64,000 nt of DNA from Salminus brasiliensis (Eukaryota; Chordata; Actinopteri; Characiformes; Bryconidae). The stretch covers positions 18,150,027-18,214,026 of the forward strand of contig NC_132893.1 of assembly GCF_030463535.1 (NCBI RefSeq). Reading direction: 5' to 3'. Below are positions 1-10,195 of this stretch, one piece after another. The stretch's first letter is position 1. Each line of letters starts with the position of its first letter. The position numbers were made by a program, and so were the translations under genes. The notes under the pieces are model-generated. The model had not been told where the DNA came from, ran no database searches, and saw only the letters and a list, made by a program, of their open reading frames with translations.

Positions 1-975
1 CTGCTTTGACTGCCAGTAATAACAGAGGCTCTTGTATGTGCTGGCACTTTGCACAGTTTGCCAGAAACACTATTTGGAGTAAAAATAGAGGTGCCAATCG
101 AGGTGTTGCTGGCATTGATCCTATCAGAGAACCACTTTTGGTTGTCTAAAGAACCTTTCGATACATGGCTGAAAGACTTTAAAAGTAATATACATACATA
201 GTGATTTGAACAACCCTATCACAGGAATTATATAACGCTGTGTAACTGTAGTCTTATCTATGTAAAATTCTGTAAATTGATGAAGTATGACTCATTAAAC
301 ACAAAGGGACTGCTCATCCTCACTGATCTTCAGAAAAGGTGTCATGGCTTAGACACGTATGGCTGCTCCGGTACTATTGATGATGTAACTGCTGAAGGCA
401 GCAGCTCAATGAATTCTGAGGTGTAAAGGAACATCATATTTGCTCAATTTCCAGTAAATGAATGAACCACAGACGTACCAAACACGCAGAGGGCTGATCC
501 GCAAGCTAGCTTACTAAGATGCTAACTAAGTAAGCTTTAGCTTGCAAGGTTGCTACGCCTTGATAAGAGGACAGAGCCATGTTAACCTTGTGATTGGTGA
601 GGGTTATGCTGACATACATTGACAGTGGAGCAATACTGGTGAACTACAGCAGACATTTATTAGACTTTGGGAAGATCTCCATAAGACATTCTTTGTACAT
701 TTACACTGGGGACCCCGAGGAGCCAGATTAACTTAATCAGAAAGAAAATTCAGAGTTAGGTTCCCGGGGGATTTAAGAGAACACACACCCTAAAACAAGC
801 ATGAACTGAAGATGACTGCATTAGAGGCATGGCAGAGACATCAGCAGAGAAAATACTCAGCATGTAGTGATGTCTATGAATCACAGACTTGTAATGCAAA
901 CAATGGTGCTGCAGTGGATTTTGGGCTCTAACACTACATTAACACATTTATTTCCCTATATACTGTATATGTCTG

Positions 976-1032
<57 letters not shown>

Positions 1033-3364
1033 TCTATTCTAGACTAATTAAAGCTTTTTCTTGGAATTATGCATCCAAACCAACTAGCATTTCTAACTCT
1101 TTATTTTTAAGAGTTTAGCCTCAGCTTCAGAGGCAACAGACTGTCCTGGCAAAAGGACAAGGACACATAGAGGGCGTTTTGCCCCCCCCTGGCATTTAGA
1201 GCTGCCTTTCCAGTGCCAGCTGTGATGGCCACTGGGGATTGTGGGTAACCTTCTCCTTTCCCGCAGTGGCTTAACCCTGTGCTGAGGGTCTTGCGGCAGT
1301 GCCGGGGACACGTGTGAGTGCTGAGGGGTGCTGATAAGAGCACAGTCTCAACTGGCCTTTCCCGCTAATCCCACGCAGAACAGAACTGGCAGGAGGTTCA
1401 TTTGCTTTTCCTCTAATTCTTTTGTGTCCCTTCTCAGCGCACTCAGGGAAGCACTTATGGGGAAGCTGTTCCATTGCATTCCAACTGACAGGCCTGTAGG
1501 ATCTTTTTTGATCAGATCGTATTAGATATTATATTAGAACTAATATTAGACAAAAGAAGGATTCATGGTTAAGGGATGTCCCGCTTTGCTTGAATACGTC
1601 CCACCGGCTTTAGCATGAATGGCATGTTCACAGAGGCTTTGCCACAGAAAAACGGCGACACGTCAATCAGGATTACAATATAAAATACTTGGGGTTGAGC
1701 TTGACACAGCGTAGCATGTCGGCAGAATCCACCAGGGAAAGATCTTTCCCTCTCCTCTCTTCTTTACCCCCCCCCCAACCCTCCACACACACACCATCTC
1801 TCCTCACTCTTTCAGTTTCTCAAAAGCTCCCTTTTCTCTTCCTCCAACTGCCACGTTTCTGCGCCGATGCGTTCTGCATGGTAATCGGAAGCTCAGAGGT
1901 CTCCAGATGTCTCTGGCAGTGCAGACAGAATTACCTTCTCACAGAGGCCTAGCAGCACAAACACACCAGCTGAATCCCAATTACACATCTCAGTCATTTA
2001 TAAGCATGAGCTTCTTCATGCTACTTTGATCAAATTTAATGTGGACAAAAGACAGGGACGTTCCAGGTGCCAGGGACTTGTAAAGAGCTTGTAAAGAGAG
2101 AAAAAAAAAGAAAACCCTGCATCTTATCACTGGAGTAACTGCAGACTACAAGACCACTGGACCATGCAGTTTTGCACCATAAAGGAAACTCTGGCTGACG
2201 TTGTAGAAACGCCTTTGACAGCTTGCATTATATATGAAAGTGTAAAAACCCAAAGCTATATTTCAGCGGCCTGCTGCTTGTCAGCTCCAATACATCAAGA
2301 TAATTGAATGGCACAGGCCCAACTTCATTTCCCATCGCACAGTTTATGGAGGCTTCCCAAAATGGGCTTATAGAGCCCTGCCTAAACTTTATATAGACCT
2401 ATGTGCTGAAAATAAATTATGGTAACAGAAAGAACAGCATGAGAGGCAAAAGAAAAGCAAGGCAAAACACCTGAGGCAGATCCATCCTTCCAACTTTGGC
2501 GTACAAAGCAACGTTTTTCTGGTTAATCTCAGCAGTCCAACAGCTGCTTGAACCTTTCATTTCTTCTCTCATTTCACGCTGCATCCCTCCGTTTACACTC
2601 TGATTATTCATGGAAATGTAGTTAAATTAAAGTCGATCAAGGACGCAGAGGCAACGCAGGGGACGATTTCATACCTACCGAGCGACTTGGGCTGGAGTGG
2701 ACGTCTCCACAGCTTACTGTCGCAAGATTAATAATAAGGTGAATCCGAATAGTGCTCCTGAGGAACCTGAGAAAGAAATCCAGTTGCTGATCCAGTAAAT
2801 TCAGTATCCAGTAGGTTAAAATGCATGTTCTTCCATGACTTCTTGACTGGAAAACTGGAGAGCTAAAGTCTAACATCTGCAGAGAATTCAGTGCCTAAAG
2901 GACAGTAGTTACTGCAGAGTGTGCACACCGTGACTGAGGCTGCTGATCGATTACAGAAGTAATAAATGAAGGGTTCCACTTTGAGTTCCATTTAAATTGT
3001 TTACTTAGGAGGAATCCTTGCTCGGCTGTCCAGTTTTACTGACCAAGTGTCAATCATTAGCTGCCCGGGTCTCTGTCTTCTATCAAAAATGGCGACAGGG
3101 AACCATTAGGACAAGGCACACAAGATTAAGGCAATAAAGGCAGGCCAGGATATGAGAATATAAACATGACTAAGGGGTAGAATATATTTACCCAATATAT
3201 TCTAATTCATATCAGAACTAAATTTGGCCGGCATCTGGAAGGCTAAAGTGAAGCTATAGGAACCTATAGAATCTATAGAACCTTTGGGGAAACGCATGCA
3301 TTGCATTTGACATTAAATACTAGATCACAGTTAAATGCGAGTCAGTGTGAGTCAGTGTCACAGT
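1..3364. other. Intergenic region upstream of ccna1
   Basis: No exon with convincing codon structure or protein similarity was recognised on either strand. It holds a (TG)n tract at 977-1032. Two stretches of balanced composition without obvious repeats (about 1110-1500 and 2140-2370) could be conserved non-coding elements, but that cannot be tested here. The short open frames are unspliced noise or follow the TG tract. Confidence 0.6.
977..1032. repeat. (TG)n microsatellite
   Basis: An almost uninterrupted run of TG dinucleotides, with one TTTG interruption near 1017. It reads as a poly-Cys/Val frame on the + strand, which is an artefact of the repeat. Confidence 0.95.
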
Positions 3365-4374
3365 GTCCAGACAGGAGCCTCTCCTCAGTAAAAGTCACAT
3401 GGAGGCCCTTGCTCATCACCTGCTCAATACCCTCCCTGTAGTAAAGCATGGTGGTGGCAGCATCATGCTGTGGGAGTGTTTTTTCAGTAGCTGGGACAGG
3501 GAGGCTGGTCAGGGTTGAAGGAAAGCTGAATGGAGCAAAATACAGAGATATTCTTAAAGAAAACCTAAAACCAGAGCGCTCTGGACCTCAGACTGGGCCA
3601 AATGTTCACCTTCCAAAAGACAATGACCCTAAGCACACAGCCAAAACAACACAGGAGTGGCTTAGGTAAAACTCTGTGAATGTCCTTAAATGGCCCAGCC
3701 AGAGCCCTGACTTGAACCCAGTTAAACACCTCTGGAGAGACCTGTAAATGCCTGTCCACCGACAGCCAGACAGCAAACTTTGTGGCATCATCCCCAAGAC
3801 GACTGGAGGCTGTAATTGCTGTTAAATGTGCTTCAACTAAGTACTGGGTAAAGCGTCTAAATACTTATGTCAATTCAACATTCGAATATTTTTTTATATA
3901 TATAATGCTTACTGTTTATAATAATAATGCTTACTAAATGTAACACATGGAGCAAATAGAAGCAATATAGAAGATCTAAAAAAAAAAAACTCATAACAAT
4001 CCAGAAAATGATCACGGACCAGAGCCTCATGGACAGTGCAGCAGTATCCTGTTTCAGAGGATTGCATTGCCAGCTGCGAGACCTTACATAGACAGGTGTG
4101 TGTCCTTCCTAATCATGTCCAATCAACTGAATTTACAACAGGTGGACCCCAATCAAACTTGACCAAGAAAGATAGGAGCCCCCCTGAGCTAAGTGGCTAA
4201 AGTGTCATAGCAAAGGGACTGGTTATTGCATATATGCCCATGTGAAATTTTAGTTTTTAATTTTTAATACAATTCAAGAAGAAAATCTACATTTTTAATG
4301 TTTTTAATTTCTCATTTTAGAGCAGCAAAATAAGTGAAAGGGTCTGAAGACTTTACGAATGCATTGTAAATACT
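3365..4374 (+). mobile_element. Decayed Tc1-like DNA transposon
   Basis: Positions 3445-3840 match the central and C-terminal part of a fish Tc1-like transposase gene. The signs are a KHGGGS-type motif region, a glycine/leucine-rich [19 protein letters not shown] segment, and a QDNDPKHTAK-like motif read here as KDNDPKHTAK. The frame is broken by a stop just after the DNDPKHTAK segment (TAA at 3667). The segments at 4084-4260 and the end at 4335-4372 (AAGTGAAAGGGTCTGAAGAC...) resemble the usual 3' flank and terminal repeat of this family. Most of the N-terminal half is missing, so it cannot be active. Confidence 0.82.
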
Positions 4375-4377
4375 GTG

Positions 4378-4470
4378 TATGTATACACTCACAAGCACCT
4401 ACTTATTTATGCAATCTGATCAGCCAATCATGTGGCAGCAGTGCAATGCATAACATGATGTAATGACAAT
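4378..4470 (+). mobile_element. 5' end fragment of a second Tc1-like family
   Basis: The stretch with TGATCAGCCAATCATGTGGC resembles the left end of the Tc1-like family whose transposase remnants occur at 31850-32500, 17455-17810 and 48779-49560. Only the terminal part is present, directly after the previous transposon. Confidence 0.5.
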
Positions 4471-5250
4471 TACTTGGAATTAATCTCTTCATGTTGCTTA
4501 TAATAATTGTAAAATGATTCTGTCTTATTGCACTGTGTGTGTGTGTGTTACTGCAATGTAGGAACTTGAGGAGATGCTCAGATGCACAGTCTAACCTCTA
4601 TGGGTGGCTCTGTCTGCACCTGAGTCAGTATACTGGTAACATTTGCCTCTGACCAACACTAGACCAGCCTAAACCAATTAGGGGGAAAAATAAGGGGGAT
4701 ATATATTGCACACCATCAATATAAGTTTTGAGGTGTCAAAATCCACTTATTAGTTGTTGCTATTTGTTTACACACACCAAGGGTTTTACCCTTACCCCTT
4801 TTAACCTGGTGGAAGAGAAAGGGCCACCCCAGTTTTCTGTAGCCTGGGGGACAATCAGTTGGCTTGTGTTCTTTAACCTCTGTAATATCTTTCACTTCAT
4901 TTACATATGTAAGGTCTCTGCTTTTTAAACTAAACAGAGAGGCGTTTGAAACTTGAATAGAGGGGTGAAATTGTGCTATTCTGCTTGAACTTTAACAGAA
5001 TAGCATTTTAGCAATAGTATTAGAAAATTAGATAAAACATTAAATTAAACTATATTTGTCTTAACAAGGCAACACAGAGTGACATGTACATTCTCCTTTT
5101 TTTACCACGTTTAAATAACAATATATCGGCCAGGGACAATTACCTGTACAATGCGTGTCTCACCGCAGTCTGTGTCCCATCATTTTGAATACATTGCATT
5201 TCATTCCACACTAACTCTACATTTCACATACTTCAGTGAAAAAATTATAC

Positions 5251-5320
<70 letters not shown>

Positions 5321-5879
5321 AGCCTACGTTTATTTGAACATATATGGGGAAACAATACACACAGGTAGGCCTATGTAGCATATCTTAAAGTTATGTATTA
5401 ACAAATACATACATAAAAAAAAATGCCCAAAACAAGTTTTATAGGTACAGATACACAGTAAAGATGCAATTGGATAATGTAATGGAATGTAATGTATCTC
5501 TTATAAACGACAATTGTTATAAATATTTTTAACAGATACACTTTTGGCCAGTTTCATATATGACAATTATATATTAATTATAATATTATTAATTATAAAA
5601 TTATAATTTTAGAAAAAATATTTAACGGATGCATTTTTGGCCATTTTTATCCAAAAACAGCATTTTTCATCCAAAAACATTTTAAATATGAGTTATAGTG
5701 CCTATTAGCCTCGAGTCACTCGATTTTACATAACTAATTATTAAATTAGTTAAATTAAATTAGTTATAAATTCATTTGAACATGAATGTTGGTGCCACAA
5801 ATCGTCGCTGTCACAAAGAAGCCCTTAAAGGCGAAATGACAATAAAGGATTTCCGGTGTTCAGCGTCTAGCGTTGCCGT
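4471..5879. other. Intergenic, AT-rich, no gene seen
   Basis: AT-rich sequence between the Tc1 remnant and the ccna1 promoter. It contains a (TG)n run near 4537-4548 and the TA/poly-T tract at 5251-5316. From 5530 to 5770 there are short repeated ATTAATTATAA and CATTTTT-type words. No coding exon was recognised. Confidence 0.6.
5251..5316. repeat. (TA)n followed by poly(T)
   Basis: About 16 TA units run directly into an uninterrupted run of about 34 T. Such junctions often mark the tail of an old retroposon, but no body was identified next to it. Confidence 0.9.
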
Positions 5880-5884
5880 GGTTC

Positions 5885-6060
5885 CGTTGCCACGTGACCG
5901 TCCTTCATTAGCTAACCTCTGCCCCAATTGGAAACACCTGCGGTAGGGCGCTGATTAGTGTGATGAGTCTCGCTGATTGGTTAAGCGATTGACCCTAATG
6001 ACGACCTGCAGATATAAAGTGTCTGGAGAGAGGCTCAGTTAGTATCAGGGTTATTCGCTG
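5885..6060 (+). promoter_or_regulatory. ccna1: ccna1 core promoter
   Basis: A CACGTG E-box lies at 5891-5896, a CCAAT box at 5924-5928 and an inverted CCAAT (ATTGG) at 5976-5980. A TATA-type element, TATAAA, is at 6013-6018, placing initiation near 6040. Paired CCAAT boxes bound by NF-Y are typical of cell-cycle gene promoters. A likely untranslated first exon follows and ends at 6099 (CAACAG/GTTTGT). The next exon would begin upstream of the ATG at 6355, for example at the AG of ACTCCCAG (6338). The splice choice is inferred. Confidence 0.65.
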
Positions 6061-6354
6061 GATCGATCTGGTTCTCCTGCTCGTACTGAGGCTCAACAGG
6101 TTTGTTTATTTATGGTTTGTCATCATTTGTTCTCTTTCCTGGAGCACTGTGGCCTAAATTTGCTGCAGTAGCTGTTAGCAGTGTTGTTCTTTTAGGTGAA
6201 GTCTTAATGTCCTGGCTGTATTAGCTAAGAAGGAAACTGTGTGGCTGAAGTTGTGTAATTTATCTACATCACTGGCTCTGTTTCTCCCACATGAAGGCTG
6301 AGCTTGAGATTAATTTCAAGTGACTACTAAACTCCCAGCTGGTTATTTTGGAAA

Positions 6355-8652
6355 ATGAGCTCTAGTGGCCTTGCTCTGGTTGCCAGCCGCAGCAGCCGAG
6401 AGAACATCTCTGCTCAGGCAAGGATGGATGGTCCTCGTGTGAAGGCTGGGCAAAGAGTGGTTTTGGGTGTCTTGACTGAAAATGATCACTATAACAGGGC
6501 TTGTAACCAGGTGAGGCTTTGCTTAAACTACACCCCCCCCCCCCCCTGTCCATGTCCATGTCCCTAACTGCAACTGTTGAGTTATATGTTCAAATATGTC
6601 TTTATAAGGGTGTTCCTGCTAAACGTGGATCAGGACCTCACAATGTGTCTGGCCTTGGAATCAACACCTCTCACCAGTCCAACTCTACAGTTAGTGCTCA
6701 GGTGGCTGAGCCAGTGCTTGTACAAGCACCCAAACCTACAGGAGAAGAAGCTGCTGATCTGCTTATCCATTCCTCAGCGCTTCAGATGCTGAGTACTGTG
6801 AGCGGCTTCAGCACAGGTCAGCTTTTGGCGGTGTCTATTGCGGGAGTGTGCTTGGGCTGTCTGAGTGTCCAAATTATAGCTGGGGTTTTGTGTGCAGGAT
6901 CATGCTTGGATGCTTCAATGCAGTCCCTGCCAGAGGAGGAAGTGGCTTCTTCTGAGGATGTCTTCTCTGTGTCTGAATATGCTGAGGACATCCACAGGCA
7001 CCTTAGAGAGAGTGAGGTCAGTGTTGATGCTCTAAAGTCTTGCTTTTGGGGTGGGGGAGAAATTTGTGTTGGTCTCTGTTCCTTGCCCTATTAACTGTCT
7101 GCTTTCTCTTCCAGCTGAGGTACAGACCAAAGCCTGGCTATATGAGAAAGCAGCCAGACATCACCAACTGTATGAGGGTCATCTTGATTGACTGGCTGGT
7201 GGAGGTTGCTGAAGAGTACAAGCTGTGCTCTGAGACTGTCTACTTAGCAGTGAACTACCTGGATCGCTTCCTGTCTTGCATGTCCGTGCTCCGTGGAAAG
7301 CTGCAGCTTGTGGGAACTGCAGCAATACTTGTGGCTGCGTAAGTGAAGGTCTGAAGGAAGCTTCTCTTGCTTGAAGGGTGGCCCTAACTCTGTCTCTTCT
7401 TCTTTAGGAAATACGAAGAGATCTACCCACCAGAAGTGGATGAGTTTGTCTACATCACTGATGACACTTACAGCAAGAAGCAGCTGCTGAGAATGGAGCA
7501 CCTCATCCTCAAAGTGCTGTCCTTTGACATGACTGCACCTACAAGTCACCAGTTCTTGATGCAGTATGTCTTGGTAGAGCGTGTCTGCACTGAAACGGCA
7601 AACCTTGCCTTGGTAAGCCTGTCCGCAAATGTTTGTGCAACATGTGGTGCTTGTACTGGGTCTTGAGCCTTGTTTGTCTCTCTAGTATCTTTCAGAGCTG
7701 ACCCTGCTTGAGGTGGACCCCTTTCTGCAGTATCTTCCTTCCAAGATTGCTGCTGCAGCTTACTGTCTGGCTAACTACACACTCAACAGGGCCCTATGGG
7801 TAGGACTCCTCACTACTTCCCTGAACTAGAAGGGACTTTCCCTGAAGGTAGCCACTCTGGCTTGGCTAGTGTTTGCTCTGGGCATCTAGTTTTGCTAAGG
7901 ATAATTTGAGACAGTAACCTGGCTGTCTTGCCACAGTGTAGTTACCTTTAGTCAGACATCTCAGTGCCTTATGGGCTTTATGCTGCTTTTTGGAGTTTAT
8001 CAACATTGGCCTCACTGTAGTCTCCCAAGGATGTTGCATGATCTTTGCCTTAAACAGCAAATTGGTAGTTAATAGCTTAGGTGTCCATGGTCTGTACCTT
8101 AGCTTCTCAAATGTGCTTTTACTCTTGTCAAGTCTGTGTGCCAACCTGGAGGCTCCTTTGGCACCCCTTTAAGGGTCATGTGACCTTTGACAGTCCTTGC
8201 TTTGATCGATGCATGACTTGGCCATGCTTTACTATAGGAATCTGTTCTGGAACTGTCTTGCAGCAAATTGCATGTATTGAAGGGTTTCTTAGACTTTACT
8301 GAGGCCTTGCAATGTTCTGACCTCTCTTCCCACAGCCTGATGCCCTGTATGCCTTCACTGGCTACTCTCTGGCAGAGATTGCACAGTGTTTAATCGCACT
8401 ACATAAGCTCCACCTCAGTGCTGCAAGTCGTCCCCAGCAGGCCATTTGTGAGAAGTACAAGAGCGCAGAGTAAGTCTATAGGCTGGCTTTCTCAGGGGTT
8501 GTGACTCCTATGCGACATGTCTTTAAACATTTTCATCAATGCAAATTCAGATTTGTGCAGTACTGGTTGAATACAGGAAGTGCTTTCCTTGCTCTTTCAG
8601 GTACTCCAGCGTCTCCCTGATTAAACCAGTGGAGAGTCTTCCTCTGCACTGA
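6355..8652 (+). CDS. ccna1: Cyclin A1, 8 coding exons
   Basis: Coding exons: 6355-6510, 6609-6816, 6898-7016, 7115-7338, 7408-7612, 7686-7799, 8336-8469 and 8601-8652. They total 1212 bp (403 aa), all introns are GT/AG and phases are compatible. The product is the cyclin A regulatory subunit that activates CDK2/CDK1 in S phase and meiosis. A destruction box of the form RxxLxxxxN is at residues 34-43 ([10 protein letters not shown]). The N-cyclin box begins about residue 160, with the hydrophobic patch MRVILIDW at 181-188 (MRAIL in cyclin A2, MRTIL in human A1) and then [14 protein letters not shown] and [22 protein letters not shown]-terminal cyclin fold follows and ends in [14 protein letters not shown]. 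Human A1 is longer (465 aa), mostly at the N-terminus. A1 rather than A2 is chosen from synteny with spart and dclk1. The first ATG is used; Met24 is an alternative. Confidence 0.93.
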
Positions 8653-8796
8653 TGCCCAGTGGCTGCCCTTACAAAGGGCACCAAATGAACTACAGCGCTT
8701 ATTTGTCTTACTGTAAATATTGCATGAACTGTCTTAACTTTTTAACTAATAGGTTGTGTGATTTTTATCATAGTACCTTTTTAAAGCTATCAAGTC

Positions 8797-8802
8797 AATA
8801 AA
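8797..8802 (+). terminator. ccna1: ccna1 poly(A) signal (proximal)
   Basis: AATAAA lies 145 bp after the stop codon and is followed by a TG/T-rich stretch. Confidence 0.7.
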
Positions 8803-8989
8803 ATGACTGCTTGTTTCCTATAGGTTTTTAAGCAATGAAATGTGTCCTGATGTGTCTGTTACTGTACTCTCACTTACTGAAGTGAGGTATGAAGTTTTTT
8901 TTTTTTTTTTTTAATTGATTCCCACCCTGTCACTATGTTCTGCTGTCTCACTCTTGCTGAATCATGGGACTGTCAGACTGTGCCTTGTA

Positions 8990-8995
8990 AATAAA
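8990..8995 (+). terminator. ccna1: ccna1 poly(A) signal (distal)
   Basis: A second AATAAA is followed within 20-40 bp by the T-rich sequence TTGTCTTTTTGCC. It is a plausible alternative 3' end. Confidence 0.5.
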
Positions 8996-9139
8996 CGGAA
9001 CAAGTTCACTCCTTGTCTTTTTGCCTTTTATTTTTTTTATTCTGCTTCAGTCACACGAGTTGATTCCTAGTGGATGGCTTATAGTCATGCTCAGTTGAGA
9101 AATGTGGTTCCAGGCATTTGGAAACCAGTCAATACAAGC

Positions 9140-9143
9140 TGTA

Positions 9144-9179
<36 letters not shown>

Positions 9180-9290
9180 TTTTATATATAATTCTTGTTT
9201 ATTTAAAATGGCTGTGATGTGGTTTGGTTTTTTTTTTTTTGTTTTTTTTATTTATTTTTTTTTTATTTATTTTTTTTTTTTTGATGGAGT
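9140..9290. repeat. T-rich low-complexity block
   Basis: Several long T runs (9147-9172, 9229-9240 and 9250-9282) broken by short A/G words. It separates the 3' end of ccna1 from the GC-rich block that precedes spart. Confidence 0.85.
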
Positions 9291-9660
9291 AATCCAGGCT
9301 TCCTGACCCTACGTTGTTCTTTGCACTCTAACCTGTGTTCGGCTCTGGAGTCGATTCGTGTTTCAGGAATTGAACAGCCCGCGGATTCGCCTCTAACCGA
9401 GTCCTTCTGTACATACTGTGACATTCGACCCATGCATCTCTCTCAAACGCAGCCGCAGGTCTGAGCATTGTGGCTAATGCATGGCGCGCTGGCGTTGCTG
9501 CTGATCAGTGACTTGTTGGCGCCCTCGAGCGGCTGTTTTTCGGCTCCTACTCTCCGCACGTGCGGCTCAAACTTCATTAGTCATCTGAAAGCGAGGCCGC
9601 GCGCGGGTGGGTGGATGGATGGCCGGCTAACAGACCAGCCCTGAGGAGTTTTAATTGAGT
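9290..9660 (+). promoter_or_regulatory. spart: Putative spart promoter, CpG-rich
   Basis: CpG density rises sharply compared with the flanks, with words such as GCGCGCGGG, CTCGAGCGGC, a CACGTGCGG E-box-like element near 9557 and GGCGCGCTGG. It lies 550-900 bp upstream of the first coding exon of spart, whose acceptor is probably the AG at 10155-10156 (TTGTCTAG). That implies an untranslated first exon here. No TATA element was recognised and the start site is not resolved. Confidence 0.6.
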
Positions 9661-10195
9661 ACGTTTTCAGTTTCAGGGTAAATAGTGGCGTTTATGATGC
9701 TCGTTTGACGATTTTAAGTCACTGAAGTTTTTCTATTTCTTTTTTTTTAAGTTTTCGTCTAAGTTTTGCTTGGTTCTCGCTTGTCCTGCGCGTGCTAAAG
9801 GTGGGTGGTGGCGGCTACGCCAGCGCCACTGTGGGGTTATGCTATGTAGCTAAATAAGATACAAAATTGAACCCGTTAACTATTTTTAAGAGACATGCTT
9901 CTGGTCACTGCTAGCTGTAGGTTTTAGCTCGCACTAGATGCCGAAGGCTACTTGTCTGTCAGGTAGAACCAGTTGATCTGACGCAAACAGGTGACTCTAT
10001 AAATAGCCTGTGAATTTGCTGTTTTACCATCGTTAACCATTCTTTAACCTTCATTTTATTTTATTTAATATGACCTAAGCGTGTTTAGTTATGGTAATGT
10101 GTGCTTCCTCATTCATGAAGCTCTCTGTCATTCCCTTTCCAATGAACGTTGTCTAGGTCTCGCCCCTTGAAAACACTTGAGCTCTTAAGGCAGAC

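Noticed and set aside
3448-3669. 73-aa open frame as a host gene
   Set aside because: It is part of a Tc1-like transposase and is truncated by a stop.
6519-7094. 191-aa open frame overlapping ccna1
   Set aside because: It is read-through of two real cyclin exons and the introns between them, not a separate gene. The true exons are 6609-6816 and 6898-7016.
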